Part shown: piece by piece, positions 45,979 to 53,790 of the stretch
How positions within the stretch are numbered: the stretch's first letter is position 1
How the letters are laid out: each line of letters begins with the position of its first letter
DNA from: Marinovum sp048263515
GTDB taxonomy: Bacteria; Pseudomonadota; Alphaproteobacteria; Rhodobacterales; Rhodobacteraceae
Direction of reading: 5' to 3'
DNA: 64,000 nt
Assembly (NCBI RefSeq): GCF_048263515.1
Contig: NZ_JBLXEC010000003.1
Location: forward strand, 1-64,000
Notes under the pieces: model-generated
Database searches by the model: none
Told to the model about the DNA's origin: nothing
Seen by the model: the letters and a program-made list of their open reading frames with translations, nothing else
Program-made: the position numbers and the translations under genes

Positions 45979-46361
45979 CGCGCCGGGCCAGTGGCTGCCT
46001 GCGGGGTACCGAAGCTACTGCCGTTCTACAGCGCTTTATCTCCGTCAAACCCGGAAGAGCTGCGAGCGAGGCACTTGTATCAGCCAAAGCGGCAGCCCGG
46101 GGGGCGAGCAACCGCTGGCCCGACGAGCGGGCGTGCGCCCTTGAGTCCGGGCCGGGTGCGCTGAAGACCCCGGTTTCACCAGAGCAACGCGCACCGGGCC
46201 AGTGGCGGCCCGCGGGGTGCCGTAGCAACGGTTTTTCGGCAGCGCTTTGTCTCCGTCAAACCCGGACAACCTCCGAGCGAAGAGCTTGTGTCAGCCAAAG
46301 CGGCAGCCCGGGGGGCGGGCAGCCGCTGGCCCGGCGGCCTGCGGCCTTGAGTCCGGGCCGG
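45979..46361. repeat. Two tandem copies of the 170-bp intergenic element, copies D and E
   Basis: Copy D (45979-46156) has left arm CGCCGGGCCAGTGGCTGCC and right arm with GCAACCGCTGGCCCG. Copy E (46188-46361) has left arm ACCGGGCCAGTGGCGGCC and right arm GGCAGCCGCTGGCCCGGCG. Both carry GCGCTTTRTCTCCGTCAAA in the centre, GTRTCAGCCAAAGCGGCAGC before the right arm, and end TTGAGTCCGGGCCGG. They follow the small-RNA terminator directly and fill the gap before arfB. No coding potential. Confidence 0.8.
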
Positions 46362-46440
46362 ATGCGCTGAACAGGCCGATGGCGATGCCGCTTATCCCTC
46401 AAACCTTGCCGATCCCCCTCTTCCTGCCATATTCACCCGC

Positions 46441-46860
46441 ATGACCCTGCGCATCACAGATCAGATCGAAATCGCCGATTGGGAGCTGACCGAACAATTT
46501 GTCCGCGCCTCCGGCCCCGGCGGGCAGAACGTCAACAAGGTCTCGACCGCGGTCGAACTGCGCTTCGAGGCCGAACGCTCGCCCGCCCTGCCCGAGCCGG
46601 TCAAACGCCGGCTGCAGCGCATCGCCGGGCGCAAATGGACCCGCGAAGGCGCCTTGGTGATCCAGGTCGATGAAACCCGCAGCCAAGCCCGCAACCGCGA
46701 GATCGCCCGCGAACGGCTAGCCGAGATGATCCGCAAGGCGCTGGAACGCCCAAAGCGCCGGATCGCCACCCGGGTCTCTCAGAACCAGAAGCGCAAGCGG
46801 GTGGAAGCGAAGAAGAAACGCGCCGAAGTCAAGGCGCTGCGCGGTAAGGTCGACGAATGA
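46441..46860 (+). CDS. arfB: Peptidyl-tRNA hydrolase ArfB (YaeJ)
   Basis: ArfB (139 residues) rescues stalled ribosomes on truncated mRNA by hydrolysing peptidyl-tRNA. The release-factor-like catalytic motif G27-G28-Q29 lies in ASGPGGQNVNKVST. The basic tail (RKRVEAKKKRAEVKALRGK) is the segment that enters the empty mRNA channel. Length is normal. ATG 46441 starts MTLRITDQIEIADWEL as in relatives. No clear GGAG lies upstream. It converges with pncB. Confidence 0.95.
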   Translation: MTLRITDQIEIADWELTEQFVRASGPGGQNVNKVSTAVELRFEAERSPALPEPVKRRLQRIAGRKWTREGALVIQVDETRSQARNREIARERLAEMIRKALERPKRRIATRVSQNQKRKRVEAKKKRAEVKALRGKVDE

Positions 46861-46873
46861 TCCAAGGCCCGGC

Positions 46874-48166
46874 CTAAACCACTACCTCGATCCGTTCCTG
46901 CTCGCCCACGCCAAACACCCGCTTGTAGCGCTTGATCTCCTCGGCCGGCCCCATCGCCTTTTCCGGGTTGTCGGACAGCTTCACCGTCGGCTGACCCTCG
47001 GCCGAAACCGCCTTGCAGACCAGCGAAAAGGCATCGAGCCCGCCGTCGGGGACCAGCCCGCGGAAGTCGTTGGTCAGGTTGGTGCCCCAGCCAAAGGACA
47101 CCCGCACCCGGCCCGAGAATTGCGCATGCAGCGCCGCGATGCTCTCGACATCCAGACCGTCGGAAAAGATCACCAGCTTCTCGCGCGGGTCCTCGCCGCG
47201 GCTCTTCCACCAGTCGATCGCCACCTCGGCCGCCTTGGCCGGGTCGCCGCTGTCGATGCGGATGCCGGTCCAGCCGGCCAGCCAGTCCGGTGCCTTGTCG
47301 AGGAAGCCTTGCGTGCCATAGGTGTCGGGCAGGATGATCCTCAGGTTGCCCTCGTGCTCTTCCTGCCAATCGGCCAGCACGTCATAGGGCGCCCGCGCCA
47401 GCGCCGCGTCGTCAGGCGCGAGGGCGGCATAGACCATCGGCAGTTCATGGGCATTGGTGCCGATCGCCTCGAGATCGCGGTTCTTGGCGATCAGGCAGTT
47501 CGAGGTGCCGACGAACTTGGGCCCCAGCCCCTCGGTCATCGCCTGAACACACCAATCCTGCCAGAGGAAGGAATGCCGCCGCCGCGTGCCGAAATCGGCG
47601 ATCCTCAGCGTGTCGATGGCGCGCAGGCTCTCGACCTTTTCCCAGAGCTTGGTCATCGCCCGGGCATACAGCACCTGCAGTTCGAACCGCCCCATGTCAT
47701 TGAGCACGGCCCGCCCGCGCAGCTCCATCAGCACCGCCAGCGCCGGGATCTCCCAGAGCATCACCTCGGGCCAGCTGCCCTCGAACGTCAGCTCGTACTG
47801 CCCCTCGCGTTTCTCAAGGTGATAGGGCGGCAGGCGCAGGTTCTCGAACCACTCCATGAAATCCGGGCGAAACATCGAGCGCTTGCCATAGAACATGTTG
47901 CCGCGCAGCCATGTGCTCTCGCCGCGTGACAGCGACAACGACCGGATGTGATCGAGCTGTTCGCGCAGCTCGCCCTCGTCGATCAGCTCGGCCAGGCGCA
48001 CCGATTTCGTCCGGTTGATCAGCGAGAAAGTGACCTGGGTGTCGCGCTTGTTGCGAAACACCGACTGGCACATCAGGAGCTTGTAGAAATCCGTGTCGAT
48101 CAGCGAGCGGACGATCGGATCGATCTTCCATTTGTGGTTCCAGACGCGGGTGGCGATATCGACCAT
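46874..48166 (-). CDS. pncB: Nicotinate phosphoribosyltransferase
   Basis: PncB (430 residues) joins nicotinate and PRPP to give nicotinate mononucleotide in NAD salvage, with ATP hydrolysis. Family segments include DTDFYKLLMCQ near the start, FGTRRRHSFLWQDW with the autophosphorylated histidine region, GTSNCLIA and DSGDPAKAAE for PRPP. Length matches proteobacterial PncB. It begins 15 bases after pncA, so the two salvage steps form an operon. Confidence 0.96.
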   Translation of the reverse strand: MVDIATRVWNHKWKIDPIVRSLIDTDFYKLLMCQSVFRNKRDTQVTFSLINRTKSVRLAELIDEGELREQLDHIRSLSLSRGESTWLRGNMFYGKRSMFRPDFMEWFENLRLPPYHLEKREGQYELTFEGSWPEVMLWEIPALAVLMELRGRAVLNDMGRFELQVLYARAMTKLWEKVESLRAIDTLRIADFGTRRRHSFLWQDWCVQAMTEGLGPKFVGTSNCLIAKNRDLEAIGTNAHELPMVYAALAPDDAALARAPYDVLADWQEEHEGNLRIILPDTYGTQGFLDKAPDWLAGWTGIRIDSGDPAKAAEVAIDWWKSRGEDPREKLVIFSDGLDVESIAALHAQFSGRVRVSFGWGTNLTNDFRGLVPDGGLDAFSLVCKAVSAEGQPTVKLSDNPEKAMGPAEEIKRYKRVFGVGEQERIEVVV

Positions 48167-48181
48167 CTTGGGTTCCTTCGG

Positions 48182-48775
48182 TCAGCGCAGCGTGACGCCG
48201 GCGTCTTGCATGTTGGTTTTCGCCACGGCGAGCGAGCCGTCGAGATCGATGGCCCGGCACAGGTCCTGCCGAACGGTCAACTCGAACCCCAGCTTCGCCG
48301 CATCCACTGCCGAAAAGCCGACGCAGAAATCCAGCGCCAGCCCGACCATCACCAGCTCGGAAATCCCGCGGGTGCGCAGATACCCTTCCAGCCCCGTGGG
48401 CGTCGCGTGGTCGTTTTCGAAAAAGGCCGAATAGCTGTCGATCGCCGGGCGGAAGCCTTTGCGGATGATCAGATCGGCGCGCGTGGTGTCGAGCCCGGGG
48501 TGAAAATCCGCCCCGTCGGAGCCTTGAATGCAATGATCCGGCCAGAGCACCTGCGGGCCGTAATCCATCTCGACCATCTCGAAAGGCGCCTTGCCGGCGT
48601 GCTGGCTGGCGAAGGAGGAATGCCCCGCCGGGTGCCAGTCCTGGGTCAGCACCACCGCGTCGAATTCGGCCATCAGGGCGTTGATCGGCGCCACGATCTT
48701 GTCACCGCCCTCCACGGCCAGCGCCCCGCCGGGGCAGAAATCGTTTTGCACGTCGATCACGACAAGAGCGCGCAT
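48182..48775 (-). CDS. pncA: Nicotinamidase
   Basis: PncA (197 residues) hydrolyses nicotinamide to nicotinate, feeding PncB. The isochorismatase-fold catalytic aspartate is D8 in VVIDVQNDF, metal ligands lie in TQDWHPAGHSSF, and the nucleophilic cysteine is in GLALDFCVGFSA. The ribosome site is GAGGAGGC. First gene of pncA-pncB, divergent from an Hsp70-like gene across 112 bases; a 14-base palindrome GCGGCTATAGCCGC lies in that gap at 48848-48861 and might be an operator for either gene. Confidence 0.95.
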   Translation of the reverse strand: MRALVVIDVQNDFCPGGALAVEGGDKIVAPINALMAEFDAVVLTQDWHPAGHSSFASQHAGKAPFEMVEMDYGPQVLWPDHCIQGSDGADFHPGLDTTRADLIIRKGFRPAIDSYSAFFENDHATPTGLEGYLRTRGISELVMVGLALDFCVGFSAVDAAKLGFELTVRQDLCRAIDLDGSLAVAKTNMQDAGVTLR

Positions 48776-48887
48776 CAGGCCGCCTCCTCAATTCAGCATT
48801 CTTTGCAGCTTAGAATCGGCTTTGCGGAATTGCCATGGCTCATCCTTGCGGCTATAGCCGCCGCTTCGCGAGTGAACGGAGGTGCGG

Positions 48888-50120
48888 ATGGCACGGCTTG
48901 GCATAGATTTCGGAACCTCCAACACCGGCGCCGGCATCCTGCAGGATGGCCGCCCAGTGACCCTGCCGCTCGAGGGCACGGCACCGACCCTGCCGACGGC
49001 GGTCTTCGTCGATTTCACCGACAAGCGCTTCGTCTACGGCGAGGCCGCGGCGCGGGCAATGATGGAGGGCCAGGACGGCCGCTTCATGCGCGGGCTCAAA
49101 AGCATCCTCGGCACGCCCTTGGCGCGCGAAAAGCGACGCTTTCTGTCGGAACGGATGACGCTGATCGAGGTGATCGGGCTGTTTCTGGCCGAGATCCGCA
49201 GTCGTTCGGAAAAGCTCACCGGCGAACGCTACGACGCGGTGATCTCGGGCCGGCCGGTGAAATTCCATTCGGAGTCAGATGACAAGGATGCCCAGGCCGA
49301 GGCCGACCTGCGCGAGGCTTATGCGCTCGCCGGCTTCGAGACAGTGGATTTCCTGCCAGAGCCCGAGGCGGCCGCGCTGGCGGTGGCAGGCCAGGGCCGC
49401 ATGCTGATCGTCGATATCGGCGGCGGCACCTCGGATTTCACGCTCTGCGAACGCACGGATGGTGAGACCCGGGTGATCGCCAGCCGCGGTCTCCGGCTCG
49501 GCGGCACCGATTTCGACCGCAGCCTGAGCCTGTCGCATGTCATGCCGCTGCTGGGCCACGGCGCCGAAATCGGCGCCGAGCTCGGCGCCAAGACCCACGC
49601 CGCCCCCCGCGCCCTGTTCCACGACCTCGCCAGCTGGGAAAAGATCGCCTTCGTCTACGAACCGGCGCTCCTGCGCGAGGTCAAGCGCTGGGTGCGGCTG
49701 GCCAAGGACCCGGTGCTCTTCGAGCGGCTGGCCGAAGTGCTCGAGATGCACCTCGGTCATGACATCGCCTATGCGGTCGAGGCCGGCAAGATCGCCGCCA
49801 ATGACGCCCAGCGCGGCGAGATCCTGCTCGACGTGGTGGAGCGCGGGTTGCGCGTCGATCTCTGGGGCCTGCAGATGCAGGCCGAGCTTGCCGCCGCCGC
49901 CGACCGTATCGGTGACATGGCGCTGGCCACGCTCAAGGACGCCGATTGCGCGCCCGACAAGGTCGACACGGTGGTCTTCGTCGGCGGCTCCAGCCTGCTG
50001 GCCGGCGTGCGCCAGGCGCTGGCCACCCGCCTGCCCGAGGCCCGGCAGGAAACCGCCGAGGTCTTTACCGCCGTGGTGCACGGATTGGCCATCGCCGCCC
50101 GCGAAACCCGCCCTGCGTAA
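48888..50120 (+). CDS. Hsp70-like ATPase of the YegD type
   Basis: A 410-residue actin-fold ATPase. Phosphate-1 motif LGIDFGTSNTG, phosphate-2 motif IVDIGGGTSDFTL and adenosine motif VVFVGGSSLL are intact. The DnaK substrate-binding domain is missing, as in YegD. The role is unknown; YegD-like proteins are treated as atypical chaperones. ATG 48888 has GGAGG five bases upstream; the frame also opens at GTG 48882. Divergent from pncA. Confidence 0.9.
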   Translation: MARLGIDFGTSNTGAGILQDGRPVTLPLEGTAPTLPTAVFVDFTDKRFVYGEAAARAMMEGQDGRFMRGLKSILGTPLAREKRRFLSERMTLIEVIGLFLAEIRSRSEKLTGERYDAVISGRPVKFHSESDDKDAQAEADLREAYALAGFETVDFLPEPEAAALAVAGQGRMLIVDIGGGTSDFTLCERTDGETRVIASRGLRLGGTDFDRSLSLSHVMPLLGHGAEIGAELGAKTHAAPRALFHDLASWEKIAFVYEPALLREVKRWVRLAKDPVLFERLAEVLEMHLGHDIAYAVEAGKIAANDAQRGEILLDVVERGLRVDLWGLQMQAELAAAADRIGDMALATLKDADCAPDKVDTVVFVGGSSLLAGVRQALATRLPEARQETAEVFTAVVHGLAIAARETRPA

Positions 50121-50166
50121 GACCGCGATCTTGCCTGCGCCGCCCGGCCTGCGTACATGCAGGCGC

Positions 50167-51081
50167 ATGATTACCGTCGCCGCGCTCTATCACTTCACCC
50201 GTTTCGAGGATCCTGCCGCCCTGCAGGGCCCGCTCAAGGACCTGTGCCGCGCCCAAGGCGTGACCGGCACGCTGCTGCTGGCGCAGGAAGGCATCAACGG
50301 CACCATCGCCGGCCCCCGCGCCGGCATCTACGCGGTGCTGGCCCATATCCGCGCCCTGCCCGGCTGCGCCGATCTCGAGCACAAGGAAAGCACCGCCAGC
50401 GCCCAGCCCTTTGCCCGCATGAAGGTCCGCCTCAAACGCGAGATTGTCACCATGGGCCAGCCCGACGTCGACCCGCGTGCCAAGGTCGGCCATTACGTCG
50501 AGCCCGCCGACTGGAATGCCCTGATCCGGAGCCCCGACGTGGCAGTGATCGACACCCGCAACGACTACGAGGTGGCGATCGGCAGTTTCGAGGGCGCGAT
50601 CGACCCCGAAACCGCCAGCTTCCGCGAGTTTCCCGCCTGGTGGGAGGCCAACAAGCACCGCTTCCACAACAAGAAGGTGGCGATGTTCTGCACCGGCGGC
50701 ATCCGCTGCGAGAAATCCACCAACTATTTGCTCAGCCAGGGGGTCGAGGATGTCTTCCACCTCAAGGGCGGCATCCTGAAATACCTCGAGGAAGTGCCGG
50801 AAGAGCAGAGCACCTGGCAGGGAGACTGCTTCGTCTTCGACGGACGGGTCTCGGTCAGCCACGGCCTGCGCGAAGGCCCGCATCTGCTCTGCCACGCCTG
50901 CCGCCGCCCGCTGCTGCCAGAGGACCGCGACCGCCCAGAATACGAACAGGGCGTCGCCTGCCATCACTGCGCCGACGAGACCACCGAAGACGACAAGGCC
51001 CGCTTCCGCGAACGCCAGAAACAGATCGAGCTTGCCCGCCAGCGCGGCGAAAAGCACCTCGGCGGCGACCACGACGTCTGA
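50167..51081 (+). CDS. trhO: tRNA uridine(34) hydroxylase TrhO (rhodanese family)
   Basis: TrhO (304 residues, YceA family) makes 5-hydroxyuridine at position 34 of tRNA, the first step towards cmo5U or mo5U. The N-terminal acylphosphatase-like domain (1-95) is followed by a rhodanese domain with catalytic C175 in MFCTGGIRC, the family signature including C181. A C-terminal cysteine cluster (CHAC, CHHC) may bind zinc. GC-rich hairpins follow the stop. It begins 46 bases after the Hsp70-like gene and may be in the same transcript. Confidence 0.95.
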   Translation: MITVAALYHFTRFEDPAALQGPLKDLCRAQGVTGTLLLAQEGINGTIAGPRAGIYAVLAHIRALPGCADLEHKESTASAQPFARMKVRLKREIVTMGQPDVDPRAKVGHYVEPADWNALIRSPDVAVIDTRNDYEVAIGSFEGAIDPETASFREFPAWWEANKHRFHNKKVAMFCTGGIRCEKSTNYLLSQGVEDVFHLKGGILKYLEEVPEEQSTWQGDCFVFDGRVSVSHGLREGPHLLCHACRRPLLPEDRDRPEYEQGVACHHCADETTEDDKARFRERQKQIELARQRGEKHLGGDHDV

Positions 51082-51097
51082 CCCGCCGCCCCCAGTC

Positions 51098-51125
51098 CTT
51101 CTTCTCTTTTCAAATACCGCCGGGG
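51098..51125. repeat. Dispersed intergenic motif, copy 3
   Basis: CTTCTTCTCTTTTCAAATAC followed by CGCCGGGG is the reverse complement of the 9616-9643 motif with one change. It lies 17 bases after the trhO stop, in the same orientation to its gene as the copy next to argJ. Confidence 0.6.
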
Positions 51126-51127
51126 GA

Positions 51128-51160
51128 ATCGCCGCTTGCGGCGATGGGGGCAGCGCCCCC
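51128..51160 (+). terminator. Tandem hairpins after trhO
   Basis: ATCGCCGC-TT-GCGGCGAT (51128-51145) is followed by GGGGGC-A-GC-GCCCCC-like pairing (51146-51160). There is no T-run, so the terminator call rests on position and stem strength. Confidence 0.45.
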
Positions 51161-51207
51161 CTCCCCCCTCCGGCCAATGCCCCCCATTCATCACCCCAGG
51201 CACGCCC

Positions 51208-51228
51208 GCCCCGGACCTGATCCGGGGC
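51208..51228. repeat. Single REP palindrome before the soxG-like gene
   Basis: GCCCCGG-N7-CCGGGGC, the same palindrome as at 36376-36502, lies between trhO and the candidate SoxR operator. Confidence 0.8.
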
Positions 51229-51282
51229 CTCCCCGCCCCCCGGCCCGCACCGCGCCACAGCTTGCCAACCTGCAAACGAACA

Positions 51283-51300
51283 GTCATATTCGCATATGAC
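51283..51300. promoter_or_regulatory. Candidate SoxR operator before soxGH
   Basis: GTCATAT-TCGC-ATATGAC is a perfect 18-base palindrome 25 bases before the soxG-like ATG. It shares CATATTC with the palindrome between soxS and soxV (62574-62592). It matches ATTC-N8-GAAT in six of eight positions. Confidence 0.45.
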
Positions 51301-51324
51301 ATTATGTTTGGGAGGGCGCTGTCC

Positions 51325-52233
51325 ATGACGATCACACGCAGGAAGATCCTGGCCGGCCTCGGTGCCAGTGCCGGCCTCGCCGCCGCCGGCCCGGTCTGGT
51401 CGGCTACGCAACTCGGCGAGATGCGCATCGACACGCTGAGCGACGGCAACCTCGTGCTGCCCGGCGAGTTCGTCTTCGGCCCGATGCCGCAGGACGCGCT
51501 GACCCCGATCCTCGAGAGATACGGCCTCAGCCGCGACAGCCTGACCCCGGAATGCAACCTCACCCTGCTGCGCGACGGCGAACGGGTCGTGCTCTTTGAT
51601 GCAGGCTCGGGTCCGGATTTCCAGCCCTCGGCGGGCAAGCTTATGGCGGCCTTCGATGCCATCGACCTCAGCCCCGAAGACGTCACCCACGTCGTGATGA
51701 CCCATGCCCACCCCGACCACATCTGGGGGCTGCTCGACGATTTCGGCGATCCGCTGTTTTCCGAGGCCGCGCACCTGATCGGCGCCACCGAGCTCGATTA
51801 CTGGATGGACGACGCCACCATCGACAGCATCGGCGCCGCGCGTCAGGCCTTTGCCGTCGGCGCGCAGCGGCGGCTCGAGGCGATCAGCGACCGGATCACC
51901 ACCTTCACCGATGGCGAGGAAATCCTGCCGGGCGTGCTGGCCCATGCCAGCTTTGGCCACACCCCCGGCCACATGTCCTTCGAGCTGCGCAACGGCTCAG
52001 AGGGGCTGATGGTGGTGGGCGATGCCATCGGCAATCACCACGTGGCCTTTGCACAGCCCGGCTGGCCCTCGGGGTCTGACCAGGACGCCGAAACCGCCGC
52101 CGCCACCCGGCTGGCGCTCTTCGACCGGATCACCGCCGACGACATGCGCCTGATCGGCTTTCACCTGCCCGGCGGGCTGGGCCGCGTCGACCGTCAGGGC
52201 GACGGCTATGTCTTCATCGGTGAAGACGCATGA
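51325..52233 (+). CDS. MBL-fold hydrolase, SoxG-like, Tat-exported
   Basis: A 302-residue metallo-beta-lactamase-fold protein. Residues 5-27 form a Tat-type signal (TRRKILAGLGASAGLAAAG). The metal motif is H127-A-H129-P-D131-H132, with further ligands in FGHTPGHMS, VVGDAIGNHH and GFHLP. In Paracoccus, soxG encodes an MBL protein of similar size beside soxH, and this pair has the same arrangement, overlapping by four bases. The substrate is not known. GGAGG precedes the ATG at 51325 by nine bases; ATG 51304 is an alternative. Confidence 0.85.
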   Translation: MTITRRKILAGLGASAGLAAAGPVWSATQLGEMRIDTLSDGNLVLPGEFVFGPMPQDALTPILERYGLSRDSLTPECNLTLLRDGERVVLFDAGSGPDFQPSAGKLMAAFDAIDLSPEDVTHVVMTHAHPDHIWGLLDDFGDPLFSEAAHLIGATELDYWMDDATIDSIGAARQAFAVGAQRRLEAISDRITTFTDGEEILPGVLAHASFGHTPGHMSFELRNGSEGLMVVGDAIGNHHVAFAQPGWPSGSDQDAETAAATRLALFDRITADDMRLIGFHLPGGLGRVDRQGDGYVFIGEDA

Positions 52234-53174
52234 GGCGCCTCGCCCTGGCCCTGGCGCTCACCGCCTCGCCCGCCCTTGCCAGCGAGGAGATCGCCGATCA
52301 GTATCCCGGCTCACTGCTCTATTCCAAGCCTGTGGAGTTCATCCCCGGCGTCTGGTCCGCCATCGGCGCCACCGCACCGCCGACCTATGAAAACGCCGGT
52401 CACAACAACAACCTTAGCTTCATCGTCACCGGCGAGGGTGTCGTCGTGATCAACGGCGGCGCGGCGCATCAGCTGGCCGCGGCGCTGCATGACGAGATCA
52501 AGGCGATCACCGACCAGCCGGTGATCGCCGTCTTCAACGAGAACGGCCAGGGCCATGCGGCGCTGGGCAATTCCTACTGGGCCGAACAGGGCGTGCCGAT
52601 CATCGCCCATGAAGAGGCCGCAGAGGAGCTCGAGGAGTATGGGCCGCAGATCCTCGCCGGCATGTTGCGCTACAACCGCGACCGGGGCGAGGGCACCGAG
52701 CTGACCCTGCCGACCGAGACCTTCGCCGGGGACTACATCCTCGAAAAAGGCGATTTCCGCATCGAGGCGCGCTATCTCGGCCCGGCGCACAGCCCCGGCG
52801 ACATCGTGATCTGGCTGCCCGGGCAATCGCTGGTGATCTCCGGCGACATGGCCTTTCACGAGCGGCTGCTGCCGATCTTCGAGCAGACGATCACCGCCGA
52901 CTGGATCGAAACCTGGGACACCGCCTTCGAGCCGCTGGGCGCGACCTATGTGATCCCCGGCCACGGCCATCCGACCAACATGGACCAGGTGCGGCGCTAC
53001 ACCCGCGACTACCTGGAATACCTGCGCGGCCAGATCCGCGATCATATCGACGAAGGCGGCGATCTGGCCGGGGCCTATTACGTCGACCAGTCGCCTTATG
53101 CCCATCTCGACACCTTCGAGGAGCTGGCGACCAAGAACGCCGGCCGGGTCTACGAGCAGATGGAATGGGAATGA
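52230..53174 (+). CDS. soxH: MBL-fold protein SoxH
   Basis: A 314-residue periplasmic protein with a signal peptide (MRRLALALALTASPALA). It has the MBL fold but the first metal motif HxHxDH reads N103-E-N105-G-Q107-G-H109, so two histidines and the aspartate are gone. Later ligand positions (PAHSPGD, SGDMAFH, PGHGHP) remain. It resembles SoxH, whose function in sulfur oxidation is unsettled and which is dispensable in Paracoccus. The start overlaps the preceding stop (ATGA). A GGTGGGCA hairpin follows. Confidence 0.82.
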   Translation: MRRLALALALTASPALASEEIADQYPGSLLYSKPVEFIPGVWSAIGATAPPTYENAGHNNNLSFIVTGEGVVVINGGAAHQLAAALHDEIKAITDQPVIAVFNENGQGHAALGNSYWAEQGVPIIAHEEAAEELEEYGPQILAGMLRYNRDRGEGTELTLPTETFAGDYILEKGDFRIEARYLGPAHSPGDIVIWLPGQSLVISGDMAFHERLLPIFEQTITADWIETWDTAFEPLGATYVIPGHGHPTNMDQVRRYTRDYLEYLRGQIRDHIDEGGDLAGAYYVDQSPYAHLDTFEELATKNAGRVYEQMEWE

Positions 53175-53184
53175 GCCTGCGCAG

Positions 53185-53204
53185 GGTGGGCAGTCCTGCC
53201 CACC
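53185..53204. terminator. Hairpin between soxH and the DUF302 gene
   Basis: GGTGGGCA-GTCC-TGCCCACC is a perfect stem between the convergent soxH and DUF302 genes. No T-run is present, so it may be a terminator or a REP-type repeat related to 21630-21691. Confidence 0.55.
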
Positions 53205-53217
53205 GCCAACCTCAACG

Positions 53218-53667
53218 CTAGAACGCCAGCGCCTCTTCGACGATTTTCGCCAGAAGTTCCTCGACCGCGTCCATCGGGCCGTCGGGATAGGTGCGATAGC
53301 CGATCTCCACCTTGCCCTCGCGGTCGGTGACAAAGATGCTGTAAGGGCAATAGGCGATGTTTGCCGGATCGGCCTCCATCACCTGTCGCGACACCTGGGC
53401 CGAGCAGAACAGGAAGGCATCCGCCGCGTCGAAGATCACCGCGCCGCCCACATCCTCGCGGGTGCGGGCCAGCATCTCGCCGACGTGGCTGCGGTAATCC
53501 ACCACCAGCCCCTTGTTGACGATGGCGTTCTCGACGCTGAAGATCGCGTCCTCATAGGCGCCGTCGTATTCGTGCAGGATCACCGGCTCCTCGGCGGCCA
53601 CAGGCGCGGCGGCAAGGGTGGCGGCCAGCAGCAGCGGGGCCAGGTATGTCTGGGTGAGATGGGTCAT
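53218..53667 (-). CDS. Periplasmic DUF302 domain protein
   Basis: A 149-residue protein with a signal peptide (residues 1-25, ending PVAA) and a DUF302 domain (about 28-145; ENAIVNKGLVVDYRSHVGEML). Two cysteines, C88 in LFCSA and C107 in AYCPYS, could form a pair or bind metal or a sulfur species. DUF302 proteins often sit with redox or sulfur genes but have no firm function. It is the last gene of the minus-strand sox run, 123 bases after soxD, in the position where soxE would be in Paracoccus. AAGGAG precedes the ATG. Confidence 0.85.
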   Translation of the reverse strand: MTHLTQTYLAPLLLAATLAAAPVAAEEPVILHEYDGAYEDAIFSVENAIVNKGLVVDYRSHVGEMLARTREDVGGAVIFDAADAFLFCSAQVSRQVMEADPANIAYCPYSIFVTDREGKVEIGYRTYPDGPMDAVEELLAKIVEEALAF

Positions 53668-53790
53668 GGCTCAAGCTCCTTTCGCCGCTCCGGTGCGGGC
53701 CGGAGCTGACATCTGGGCGCAGCCTAACATCGAATTCTGGGCCCGTCGCGCATTCTGAGGGACACGCCGCCGGAGCGGCGCGTCCCGAGA

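Noticed and set aside
45979..46361. Insertion sequence remnants
   Set aside because: The inverted arms suggest mobility, but no transposase fragment or clear target duplication can be seen, so only a repeat is called.
48848..48861. Palindrome GCGGCTATAGCCGC as an NAD-responsive operator for pncA
   Set aside because: No regulator gene or second copy supports this; it is mentioned only in the pncA entry.
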